5,114 bases of DNA, taken from the NCBI GenBank assembly GCA_020048595.1, contig JAIFMH010000243.1, positions 1-5,114 on the forward strand, written 5' to 3'. The notes under the pieces were generated by a model that worked only from the letters and a program-made list of their open reading frames with translations, was not told where the DNA came from and searched no databases. This DNA is from Bacteroidota bacterium (GTDB lineage: Bacteria > Bacteroidota > Bacteroidia > Bacteroidales > UBA4417). Both the position numbers and the translations under genes were made by a program. Shown piece by piece: positions 1 through 5,114 of the stretch (the first letter of the stretch is position 1; each line of letters opens with the position of its first letter).

Positions 1-1060
1 TTGTAGATTTATTCACGTCGAATTTGATCCCTGTGGTTATAAATTTGCCCTCAGTAAGGAATTTGTCGTAAAGTGGAACAGCTCCTTTAGCGATACGGAT
101 GTTTTTTACATAACCTACAGTAGTTCCGCCAGGGTTATGGTATGCCAGCCCTACTCCTGTTGGATTGTAACCCAGATTGGGAATATTAATAATTCGAACA
201 TCATCCATATAAGCTTTTAAAGCCCTTGTGTTAAATGAAATAGATATATGTCGCCATTTTGAAGTGTTGTCGTTTTTAGCTCCTGAAAAACCCGGATAAA
301 ATTTGCGTTCAATATCTTGTTTATGCTCACCTCCGTTTTTACCGAACCTTAACCATTTCTCGTCGGCCCGCATTGTTTTATCTAGCTTTAGCTGGTTTTT
401 TTCATCGGATAAAAAAACATAATAGTTGCTTGATTTTTCATTAAAATAGGCATCGAACTCAATGGTAAACTCTTCCGGGAGGTAATCTTCGGTGCTGTTC
501 TTTATTAAAGGAACAATGTTCGCACCGCTATTAGCATTGCATTTAATGAAGTATATCACGTTTTGTCCATCAAAATTTGCGTTTTCAACGCTACCCGAAA
601 CCAAATCCCATTTCGAGGGGAATTCGCCGTTTTGCTCGCCTTCCTGGTTGTCTTCAAAAATAATTTCGGTGCCGGGTACAAAATCATATTTTGCCCATTG
701 TAGCACAGGTGCAGGCTTAACTGAATCCTGCGCTGCCGCAGTTTTTGTTTTTGTGGTGGCATCCGGTTTTGTGGTGGTGGATTTACTTCCTGATTTTTCA
801 TTATCGGCAGTTTTTGTTTCTGTTTTATTGCTGCCTGATTTAGAATCATCGCCTTTTACGGCATCGTCAATTCCATCTTCAACGGCATCCAGCGATTTAT
901 CAACGCCCTTGTCAATACGTCTCTCAACACGGTTTTCAACACTGCGCTCAGCTTTTTTAATACTGCGGTCTACTACTTTGTTAAGGTTTATTTGTGCTGA
1001 AGCATTTGTAACAGCCACAATAAACATGAGGACTACCAAATTTTTAATCATTTTGTTCAT
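1..1060 (-). CDS. OmpA-family outer-membrane/periplasmic protein, 5' part (C-terminus cut by window edge)
   Basis: The reverse strand is open from an ATG at 1060 to the window edge, giving 353 codons with no stop. Residues 1-22 form a Sec signal peptide (MNKMIKNLVV then a hydrophobic core) with an ASA|Q type I cleavage site. Residues 28-68 are a highly charged Arg/Lys/Glu/Asp helix-like segment (VDRSIKKAERSVENRVERR), and 70-115 are a low-complexity Ser/Lys/Thr/Asp linker. Residues about 128-325 look like a beta-sandwich of laminin-G/concanavalin type (EFTIEFDAYF, WRHISISF, KAYMDDVRI). The sequence from 336 on (TEGKFITTGIKFDVNKST) matches the lead-in and first strand of an OmpA C-terminal peptidoglycan-binding domain in Bacteroidota, so roughly 100 or more residues should lie beyond position 1. 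The role, inferred from the family, is linking the outer membrane to peptidoglycan. A second in-frame ATG at 1051 is possible but would shorten the charged n-region. There is no Shine-Dalgarno. Confidence 0.85.
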   Translation of the reverse strand, partial: MNKMIKNLVVLMFIVAVTNASAQINLNKVVDRSIKKAERSVENRVERRIDKGVDKSLDAVEDGIDDAVKGDDSKSGSNKTETKTADNEKSGSKSTTTKPDATTKTKTAAAQDSVKPAPVLQWAKYDFVPGTEIIFEDNQEGEQNGEFPSKWDLVSGSVENANFDGQNVIYFIKCNANSGANIVPLIKNSTEDYLPEEFTIEFDAYFNEKSSNYYVFLSDEKNQLKLDKTMRADEKWLRFGKNGGEHKQDIERKFYPGFSGAKNDNTSKWRHISISFNTRALKAYMDDVRIINIPNLGYNPTGVGLAYHNPGGTTVGYVKNIRIAKGAVPLYDKFLTEGKFITTGIKFDVNKST

Positions 1061-1139
1061 AGAATCAGGAGTTAAATATAGTGTTTATGTCGATTTGTTG
1101 GTTTTTTAGCAGTTATCCGGTATTTCTTAAACTTTTTTG

Positions 1140-1784
1140 TTAGTTCGAAGGAAGCATCTTTCTGAATCCCTCAGGCTGACGGAACAGACTTTCATTTAAA
1201 ATGGTATCAGATTTATACCTTGTAAGCCTTTCTGAATGAATATTGCCGTTTTTATTCGTTTCAAGGGCTATCGGCTGCTGCCCGCATATCCACATATGCC
1301 CATCCGTAACAAGTTCCTTTCGGGAAACACATCCGGCAATAGTTAAAGTATCGGTTTCAATTGAATTAGAGTTATGTACTTTGTGATAAAGCAACCAGGC
1401 AGCCGACATCGGGAATGTATAAATTTCCGCTTCTGCTAAATCCGATACCGCCAGTGCTATACAGGTGCTATCACCTGAATCGTACATAAATACAGAATCA
1501 TTTTTCAGGTATTCGCCCAGGAAACGGGAGGTTGTGGTTTTGTAATCTGAAAGTCCGGTTTCAGATATGATTTCGGAAAACACAACTTTATCTCCGTCGG
1601 GGCTGATATACATTTTGCGTGAAATCAAACTTTCGCGCCCCACTTCCACAACTTGAGCCTGAATTTCGGCATAAGCAAAGCTCATAGTATTGGGGTTCGA
1701 AGAATTGCCCGTGCAGCCGCAATTGAGAACTGAAATCAGCAACAGAGCAAAAGCAACTAACATTCTATAACCGGCCGAAATCAT
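1140..1784 (-). CDS. Small secreted protein, probable lipoprotein, DUF4412/LolA-like (tentative)
   Basis: This is a complete 214-residue frame. Residues 1-24 are an export signal: MISAGYR n-region, a hydrophobic run 8-20, then NCGC. Cys24 preceded by Gly could be the lipidated residue, although Asn and Cys at -3 and -2 are not a standard lipobox, so plain periplasmic export is also possible. The mature part is rich in beta-strand-like segments (VVEVGRESLISRKMYISPDG, 46-64). Its C-terminal third reads TIAGCVSRKEL...MWICGQQPIALE...ILNESLFRQPEGFRKM. That pattern (a 'G-C-x-K' strand, a Trp-containing strand ending in 'P-I-A-L', and a final 'LF-x-x-PEGF') resembles DUF4412 and related LolA-like envelope proteins; this is recalled family knowledge and was not searched. 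C152 and C167 could pair as a disulfide. The start at M1 is preferred over M8 (1763) because it keeps Arg7 in the n-region. The OmpA gene follows after 79 bp with no clear terminator between, so co-transcription is plausible. Function is unknown. Confidence 0.8.
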   Translation of the reverse strand: MISAGYRMLVAFALLLISVLNCGCTGNSSNPNTMSFAYAEIQAQVVEVGRESLISRKMYISPDGDKVVFSEIISETGLSDYKTTTSRFLGEYLKNDSVFMYDSGDSTCIALAVSDLAEAEIYTFPMSAAWLLYHKVHNSNSIETDTLTIAGCVSRKELVTDGHMWICGQQPIALETNKNGNIHSERLTRYKSDTILNESLFRQPEGFRKMLPSN

Positions 1785-1816
1785 GTGTTAACTAATTTTC
1801 CGGCAAATGTGAGGCA

Positions 1817-1832
1817 TGTATTTACAAATACA
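1817..1832. promoter_or_regulatory. 16-bp palindrome upstream of the lipoprotein gene, possible operator
   Basis: The sequence TGTATTTACAAATACA has two perfect 7-bp arms (TGTATTT / AAATACA) around a 2-bp centre. It lies about 33-48 bp before the start codon at 1784, where an operator overlapping a promoter would be expected. No regulator family is identified, and an AT-rich palindrome of this size can occur by chance. Confidence 0.25.
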
Positions 1833-1843
1833 AAATATATGGG

Positions 1844-1861
1844 TATGACAATACTATGACA
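1844..1861. repeat. Tandem TATGACA direct repeat, 11-bp period, possible regulator-binding site
   Basis: TATGACA occurs at 1844-1850 and again at 1855-1861, so the two copies are 11 bp apart, about one helical turn. On the minus strand this reads TGTCATA, GTAT, TGTCATA and lies 60-77 bp upstream of the lipoprotein start. Same-face direct repeats at one turn are typical for response-regulator or AraC-type dimers; assignment to any regulator is inference. Confidence 0.25.
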
Positions 1862-1933
1862 CCACGTTATTTGATTGAAATACAGGCATTAAAACGGTTC
1901 TGCCACGAATTGAGTGAAAATGGCTTTTAAAAG

Positions 1934-2107
1934 GTCGGAAGTCCGGAGCCGGAAGACTGAAGTCGGAAGACTGAAGAAAGAGATGATTGGAGATTTGGCT
2001 TCCTTTAAGGATTTTTTTGCGTAAGTTAATTGGTCAATAAATTATTACTTTCACAGATAAATAAAGTTGTCAGGAATACTTCTGACTTCCGTCTTCTGCC
2101 TTCCGAC
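1934..2107. repeat. Unit bounded by 29-nt imperfect inverted repeats of GGAAGTC/GGAAGAC type
   Basis: The left arm is 1934-1962 (begins GTCGGAAGTCCGGAGCC) and the right arm is 2079-2107. The reverse complement of the right arm begins GTCGGAAGGCAGAAGACGG, and by hand alignment 23 of 29 positions match, including the outermost eight. The left arm is followed by a further copy of GGAAGACTGAAG (1951-1962 and 1965-1976, a 14-bp period). The roughly 100-bp core between the arms is AT-rich and has no gene. Similar degenerate GGAAGTC repeats are, as far as I recall, scattered between genes in some Bacteroidota. It could be a MITE-like or REP-like element, or a foldback structure in RNA read through from the TPR-HTH gene. 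No clear target-site duplication is visible. Confidence 0.5.
1951..1976 (+). repeat. Direct repeat GGAAGACTGAAG, two exact copies
   Basis: The 12-mer GGAAGACTGAAG occurs exactly at 1951-1962 and 1965-1976, separated by TC. It lies in and just inside the left arm of the inverted-repeat unit and looks like a local duplication of its GGAAG-rich word. Confidence 0.6.
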
Positions 2108-2175
2108 AAAATAATAACACCCGTAAAATAAGAGTAGAACTAATAAAAATAAGTTAAAGTGCTATCTGGAAACAG

Positions 2176-3900
2176 TTAAACGGATGAAACGAATTCATAA
2201 AGATTAACATCGGGAGATATTTCCAGCTTTTTCCGGAGCCGGTTACGGCTTTTATCCACTGCTGCCGGGGTAACATTCAGCATCTGCGAAATCTCCTTTG
2301 AATTCAGATTAAGAAGCAGGTATGCGCAAAGCCGCTCTTCATTTGGTGTAAGTGACGGGAATTTTTCTTTTAGTTTTCTGAAAAATCCGGGATGTACATC
2401 ATCAAAATGACGGCTGAAATTCTGCCAGTCGTTGTCGAGGTTAATATTCTGATTTATTTCCCTGATTACCTGGTTTATGACAGGCACTGCTTCTGAGGTT
2501 GATTCAAGTTTGTTTTTCAAATCAGTGAGCACTTCATTTTTATTAATCAGGTGAACTGTGGCCGAGGTTAATTCCCGTGCTTTAAATTCGATTTCAAGTG
2601 AAAGCCGGGCATGTTCGAGCCGCGAAATATCCTGCTCTTTGGCATGAAGCAATTTATTCTGCCTAATTGTACCGTTACGAAGCCTGATAATTAACACCAG
2701 GAAGAAAAGTGCGAGTGCAGAAGCTACCAACAAACCAATAAACAAGCGGTGGCGTTTTTCATGAGCCTGATTTTTCTCACTGAGACGGTTTATCAGATCC
2801 TGCTTTTTCTCAGTTTCGAAACGTGTTTGTAAATCATCCAAAGCTCTGCGAACCTCTACTCCATCAAGAGAATCTTTTAATATGAGATACCGATCCTGCG
2901 AAAGCAGGGCTTCTTTCCAATCAGATCCGGCCCGGAATGCCTGCGAGAGGTATTTATAGCCGGCCATTTCTTCCTCCGGCAAACCGGCTGTATGCGATCT
3001 TTTCACAACCATTTTCAGCAATTCTTTTGCTTTTTGAGCCTGTCCGAGTTTGATTAAAATACGGGCCATAAGCGTGGCATCAAATACAATCTGGTAATCG
3101 TCGTCGGTATCCAACACCATTTCATAGGCTTTAGTTGCCAGCGGTAAAGCTTCCTTATAGCGGCCCATATCATACAGCAGCAAAGCTCTTTCGGAAGTAG
3201 CTGTAGCAATGCCTTTTTTATATCCTTCCCGTTCACTGATGCGGTACATGGTGTCGTAATACAATTCGGCTTTGGCAAAATCACCCTTTTTACGCCACAT
3301 GGCTCCCATATCGTTATAAATAGCAACGGTAGCCCTCAGAGTTGTGTATTCCTCAGTGCGTGAAAGTTCCAGTGCTTTTAGAATATATTGTTCCCAACGG
3401 GCGTTATCGCGGTCAATAAAAAGCTCGCCGAGTTTCTGATAATAAAATGCCAGTCTACGGTAATCGTGGTTGTCCTCTTTTAGTTTTATGGCTTTGAGTT
3501 CAGTTTCGGCAGCCAGTTCAATCCTGCCGGTTTTGGCATATTCATCACCCAGGTTGATCAGCATTACAGCCATAGCATTTGTGTCGCGTATGGAAGCAAA
3601 AAGAGCATACGCATCGTGGTACATGGTTTCTGCCTGCTGATGGCGGCCCGTCATGCTGTAACATTCGGCCAGGTTATTGGCAATTTTACCCTGAAGCTTA
3701 AACTCTTTATGTCGTTTGGCTATTCCGTAAGCTTTGTTAAAAATGGCCTCCGCTTCACGATACCCCATTATTTCGAGCAGCGAATCGCCCTGCAGTTGCA
3801 GCTTTAATGCTAAAGCTATACTATCCGAAGGCTTGACTGCAACTCCTTTATCTGCTGAAGCGTTATTTCCTGCCTGACATGGAAGAAAAGTATAAAACAA
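2176..3900 (-). CDS. Membrane-anchored TPR / LuxR-like HTH transcriptional regulator
   Basis: Numbering is from a TTG at 3900 (574 aa). Residues 42-345 contain about seven TPR-type helix pairs, for example GYREAEAIFNKAYGIA at 46, GRHQQAETMYHDAYALF at 85, GDFAKAELYYDTMY at 206 and GRYKEALPLATKAYE at 246. A charged helical region (345-382) leads to a single membrane span at about 386-406 (RLFIGLLVASALALFFLVLI) and a coiled coil at 412-485. The end (491-574) has the W-x2-F-x3-F pattern and then a LuxR-like HTH: LTPNEERLCAYLLLNLNSKE at 517, with the recognition helix TPAAVDKSRNRLRKKL at 544-559. The expected layout is TPRs in the periplasm and HTH in the cytoplasm, a one-protein sensor-regulator class common in Bacteroidota. 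Ligand and targets are unknown. The start is doubtful: the signal-peptide codons extend upstream of 3900 without an in-frame ATG (see separate entry). Divergent from comF. Confidence 0.88.
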   Translation of the reverse strand: MFYTFLPCQAGNNASADKGVAVKPSDSIALALKLQLQGDSLLEIMGYREAEAIFNKAYGIAKRHKEFKLQGKIANNLAECYSMTGRHQQAETMYHDAYALFASIRDTNAMAVMLINLGDEYAKTGRIELAAETELKAIKLKEDNHDYRRLAFYYQKLGELFIDRDNARWEQYILKALELSRTEEYTTLRATVAIYNDMGAMWRKKGDFAKAELYYDTMYRISEREGYKKGIATATSERALLLYDMGRYKEALPLATKAYEMVLDTDDDYQIVFDATLMARILIKLGQAQKAKELLKMVVKRSHTAGLPEEEMAGYKYLSQAFRAGSDWKEALLSQDRYLILKDSLDGVEVRRALDDLQTRFETEKKQDLINRLSEKNQAHEKRHRLFIGLLVASALALFFLVLIIRLRNGTIRQNKLLHAKEQDISRLEHARLSLEIEFKARELTSATVHLINKNEVLTDLKNKLESTSEAVPVINQVIREINQNINLDNDWQNFSRHFDDVHPGFFRKLKEKFPSLTPNEERLCAYLLLNLNSKEISQMLNVTPAAVDKSRNRLRKKLEISPDVNLYEFVSSV

Positions 3901-3967
3901 CAGACAGAAAAGGAATAGTTTTCCCGATATTCTCCGTTGTACTGATTCCCTGGCGGAAAGGTTTCAT
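3901..3967 (-). other. Probable missing 5' end of the TPR-HTH gene: signal-peptide codons with ATG one frame off
   Basis: Reading upstream of the TTG at 3900 in frame gives Q-R-R-I-S-G-K-L-F-L-F-C-L, a basic n-region plus the start of a hydrophobic core that continues into LFYTFLPCQA. This makes a normal signal peptide (possible cleavage after CQA), but the frame has no ATG, GTG or TTG before a TGA at 3964-3966. An ATG at 3965-3967 overlaps that TGA in the next frame; removing one base, for example from the A4 run at 3919-3922 (minus-strand sense), would give a start MKPFRQGISTTENIGK leading directly into LFLFCLLFYT. An in-frame ATA (Ile), reading I-S-G-K-L-F-L-F, is a less likely rare start. 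A sequencing indel, a real frameshift or a non-ATG start are all possible. Confidence 0.5.
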
Positions 3968-4226
3968 CGGTATATTTGGTTTAACAACAGATTTACAACC
4001 AGATATATCCGGCAAAAGTCGTTTTGTTCCGTTATGTAAATATCAAAAAAATATCATTACAAGCAGCAGGTAGCAAAATAAAATATCTGAACGGATTAAA
4101 ATGGCTATTTAACTCGAGTTCCTGTTAATTTGAAACACTCCTGGCTTTATGTGCCGGTGAAGTGATTATTTTTAAATAAATTGAAACTCCCTGAAAATGA
4201 ACACCGAATGCAATCCATTTTTTATG
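3968..4226. other. Divergent intergenic control region between the TPR-HTH gene and comF
   Basis: This AT-rich stretch must carry the promoters of two divergent genes. On the minus strand TTTG (complement of the A-run at about 4046-4050) is followed 23 bp later by GACTTTTG, a one-mismatch TAnnTTTG, but the spacing is longer than the usual 19-21 bp, so I do not call it as a promoter. There is no RNA gene, long repeat or believable small gene. The comF -7 element follows at its right end. Confidence 0.5.
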
Positions 4227-4234
4227 TATGTTTG
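4227..4234 (+). promoter_or_regulatory. Bacteroidota-type -7 promoter element for comF
   Basis: TATGTTTG fits the Bacteroides -7 consensus TAnnTTTG exactly. The transcript would start a few bases downstream, leaving a leader of roughly 10-15 nt before the ATG at 4252. The element overlaps the alternative ATG at 4228, which would then not be in the mRNA. Against it, no TTTG -33 box is present 19-21 bp upstream. Confidence 0.4.
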
Positions 4235-4251
4235 ATCATCAATATTTTTAT

Positions 4252-4950
4252 ATGAAAATTCCAGCTTTTATTGAAGATTTTATATCCTTATTATATCCCA
4301 GGGTTTGTGCTGCCTGTGGCAACTCGTTGTTTAAACACGAAGAAGTTATCTGCACGTATTGCCTGTATCATCTGCCAAAAACAAACTATCATCTGATGAT
4401 GGATAGTCCGCTGGATAAGGTTTTCTGGGGCAGGGCGCAACTGGAAAATACAGCTGCATTGTACAATTTTCAGAAAAAAAGCAAAGTCCAGCACCTGATC
4501 CATCAGCTCAAATACAAGGGAAGAACAGATGTGGGAATTCACCTTGGTAAACTGCTGGGTGCCGACCTGGCTAAAGCTGACGCTTTCAAGGACATTACTA
4601 TTGTTATCCCTGTGCCTTTGCACCCGGATAAGCAACGCAAACGTGGTTACAACCAAAGCGAACAGATTGCTGTGGGGCTGGCAAAAGCAATGAATATAGA
4701 AATGGATGCGGTTTCCTTTATCCGCACTGTAGATACTTCAACCCAAACGCGTAAATCGCGCTTTGCCCGTTGGGAGAATGTTAAAGAGATTTTTAAGGTT
4801 ACCTCGCCTGAAAAACTTGCCAACTGCCATATTCTGTTGGTTGATGACGTTATCACTACCGGCGCAACGCTGGAATCGGCTGCTCATATTTTGTTGAGCA
4901 TTGAAGGCGTCAGGCTAAGCGTAGCGTGTATTGGGTACGCGAGGGATTAG
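4252..4950 (+). CDS. comF: ComF-family phosphoribosyltransferase-like protein
   Basis: From the ATG at 4252 the protein has 232 residues, close to the usual ComF length. Residues 19-37 hold a zinc-ribbon pair, CAAC and CTYC (Cys19, 22, 34, 37). The type I phosphoribosyltransferase part follows: NTAALYNF at 66-73, HQLKYKG at 84-90, VIPVPLHPDKQRKRGYNQSE at 118-137, and the PRPP-binding loop ILLVDDVITTGAT at 194-206 with the Asp-Asp and Thr-Thr-Gly residues intact. All key residues are present, so it should be functional. ComF proteins take part in handling incoming single-stranded DNA during natural transformation in some bacteria; the reaction is not settled, and in Bacteroidota the role is inferred only. 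An in-frame ATG at 4228 would add eight residues (MFDHQYFY), but it lies in the probable promoter, and family members usually start shortly before the first CxxC. The preceding 15 bases are AT-rich without Shine-Dalgarno. It is a single gene, convergent with the AraC-like gene. Confidence 0.92.
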   Translation: MKIPAFIEDFISLLYPRVCAACGNSLFKHEEVICTYCLYHLPKTNYHLMMDSPLDKVFWGRAQLENTAALYNFQKKSKVQHLIHQLKYKGRTDVGIHLGKLLGADLAKADAFKDITIVIPVPLHPDKQRKRGYNQSEQIAVGLAKAMNIEMDAVSFIRTVDTSTQTRKSRFARWENVKEIFKVTSPEKLANCHILLVDDVITTGATLESAAHILLSIEGVRLSVACIGYARD

Positions 4951-5030
4951 TGGTTTGGGATTTGCGTTTGGGGATTGGAGGTTGGGGAGACATAGCGAGG
5001 GGTGACGGGGCGAGGGGGCGATGGACGAAC
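4951..5030 (+). repeat. G-rich spacer with degenerate TTTGGGA-type words and six G-tracts
   Basis: Directly after the comF stop the plus strand becomes almost C-free and G/T-rich: TTTGGGATTTGCGTTTGGGG continues with ATTGGAGGTTGGGG, roughly a 7-bp imperfect period. G-tracts of three or more lie at 4957-4959, 4970-4973, 4984-4987, 4999-5002, 5007-5010 and 5014-5018. The last three are separated by 4- and 3-nt loops, so a G-quadruplex with one long (11-nt) loop is conceivable in the comF transcript. No hairpin plus T-run terminator is seen. Confidence 0.5.
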
Positions 5031-5051
5031 TTTTCTTTTGCACGATTTACA

Positions 5052-5114
5052 TCAGAATTTTGTAAGAATCTGCTGTATGGAAGTCCGGTATTCGCTGGGT
5101 GTCTGGCCTTTAAT
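5052..5114 (-). CDS. 3' end of a probable AraC-family transcriptional regulator (partial)
   Basis: On the reverse strand, the frame entering from the right edge reads IKGQTPSEYRTSIQQILTKF and then a TGA at 5052-5054. G-x-TP-x-EYR is the hallmark near the C-terminus of AraC/XylS HTH domains, just after the second helix-turn-helix, and a short tail of about ten residues afterwards is normal. Only 20 codons are visible, so the input domain and any relation to comF cannot be judged. The gene converges on comF, with about 100 bp between the stops. Confidence 0.65.
   Translation of the reverse strand: MKGQTPSEYRTSIQQILTKF

Larger units (their letters stand above)
1785..2175. other. Intergenic stretch between the TPR-HTH gene and the lipoprotein gene, no convincing gene
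   Basis: This is 391 bp without a supported gene. The part next to the lipoprotein start holds a 16-bp palindrome and a 7-bp direct repeat (listed separately), consistent with a control region for that gene. The part from 1934 to 2107 is bounded by inverted GGAAGTC-type repeats (listed separately). The longest frame I traced is a 24-codon one on the plus strand at 1856-1930, which has no supporting features. No hairpin plus T-run terminator for the TPR-HTH gene could be recognised in it. Confidence 0.7.

Noticed and set aside
492..1109. Open 205-codon frame on the plus strand across the OmpA gene
   Set aside because: It is antisense to a frame with a signal peptide, domain-like segments and an OmpA lead-in. 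Its own translation is a Ser/Phe/Leu-rich mirror of the low-complexity linker with no domain.
1061..1139. Promoter or terminator between the lipoprotein and OmpA genes
   Set aside because: TATATTTA near 1073-1080 (minus strand) is a one-mismatch -7 box, but no TTTG box is found at the right distance. The CCGG-centred near-palindrome at about 1115 has no stem long enough for a terminator.
1856..1930. 24-codon plus-strand ORF (MTPRYLIEIQALKRF...)
   Set aside because: The codons look reasonable, but it is short, has no start-site support and sits in a region better explained as upstream control sequence. It could be a remnant, but nothing proves this.
2008..2027. TCCTT/AAGGA with a T-run as a terminator
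   Set aside because: The arms leave a single-base loop, which cannot form a stable hairpin, and no plus-strand gene ends before it.
3879..4073. 64-codon plus-strand frame overlapping the 5' end of the TPR-HTH gene
   Set aside because: It overlaps the signal-peptide codons and promoter region of the minus-strand gene. The translation has no recognisable features.
4197..4235. 12-codon ORF before comF as a possible leader peptide
   Set aside because: It overlaps the probable -7 element and is followed by no attenuator-like hairpin, so it is most likely chance.
4291..4656. Open 121-codon frame on the minus strand inside comF
   Set aside because: It lies opposite the zinc-ribbon and phosphoribosyltransferase coding sequence, which is clearly the real gene.

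Overview
The window looks like chromosomal DNA from a member of the Bacteroidota, possibly of the Marinilabiliales/Prolixibacteraceae type (the order-level guess is inference). Supporting signs are AT-rich starts with no Shine-Dalgarno sequence, a promoter -7 element of the Bacteroides form TAnnTTTG before comF, a TPR-transmembrane-HTH regulator of a kind common in this phylum, an OmpA protein whose N-terminal layout is typical of the phylum, and intergenic degenerate GGAAGTC-type repeats. There are no tRNAs, rRNAs, CRISPR arrays, transposases or phage genes.

Layout from left to right. (1) Positions 1-1060, minus strand: 5' part of a secreted OmpA-family cell-envelope protein, whose C-terminal peptidoglycan-binding domain lies beyond the left edge. 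(2) 1140-1784, minus: a small secreted protein, probably a lipoprotein, resembling the DUF4412/LolA-like group. It lies 79 bp upstream of the OmpA gene on the same strand and may be co-transcribed with it. (3) 1785-2175: a 391-bp gap with a palindrome and a direct repeat close to the lipoprotein start, then a 174-bp unit bounded by 29-nt imperfect inverted repeats. (4) 2176-3900, minus: a membrane-anchored regulator with N-terminal TPRs, one membrane span, a coiled coil and a LuxR-like C-terminal HTH. Its 5' end is odd: the signal peptide is encoded, but no in-frame ATG precedes it. (5) 3901-4251: divergent control region. (6) 4252-4950, plus: comF-family phosphoribosyltransferase. (7) 4951-5051: G-rich spacer with degenerate TTTGGGA-type repeats. 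(8) 5052-5114, minus: last 20 codons of a probable AraC-family regulator, convergent with comF.

The minus-strand genes 1-3 could form an envelope-related group (outer-membrane protein, small lipoprotein, transmembrane regulator), but the 391-bp gap with repeats argues against one operon for all three. I see no convincing new multi-gene system. The points most worth checking are the damaged or non-canonical start of the TPR-HTH gene, the inverted-repeat unit, and the OmpA/lipoprotein pairing.
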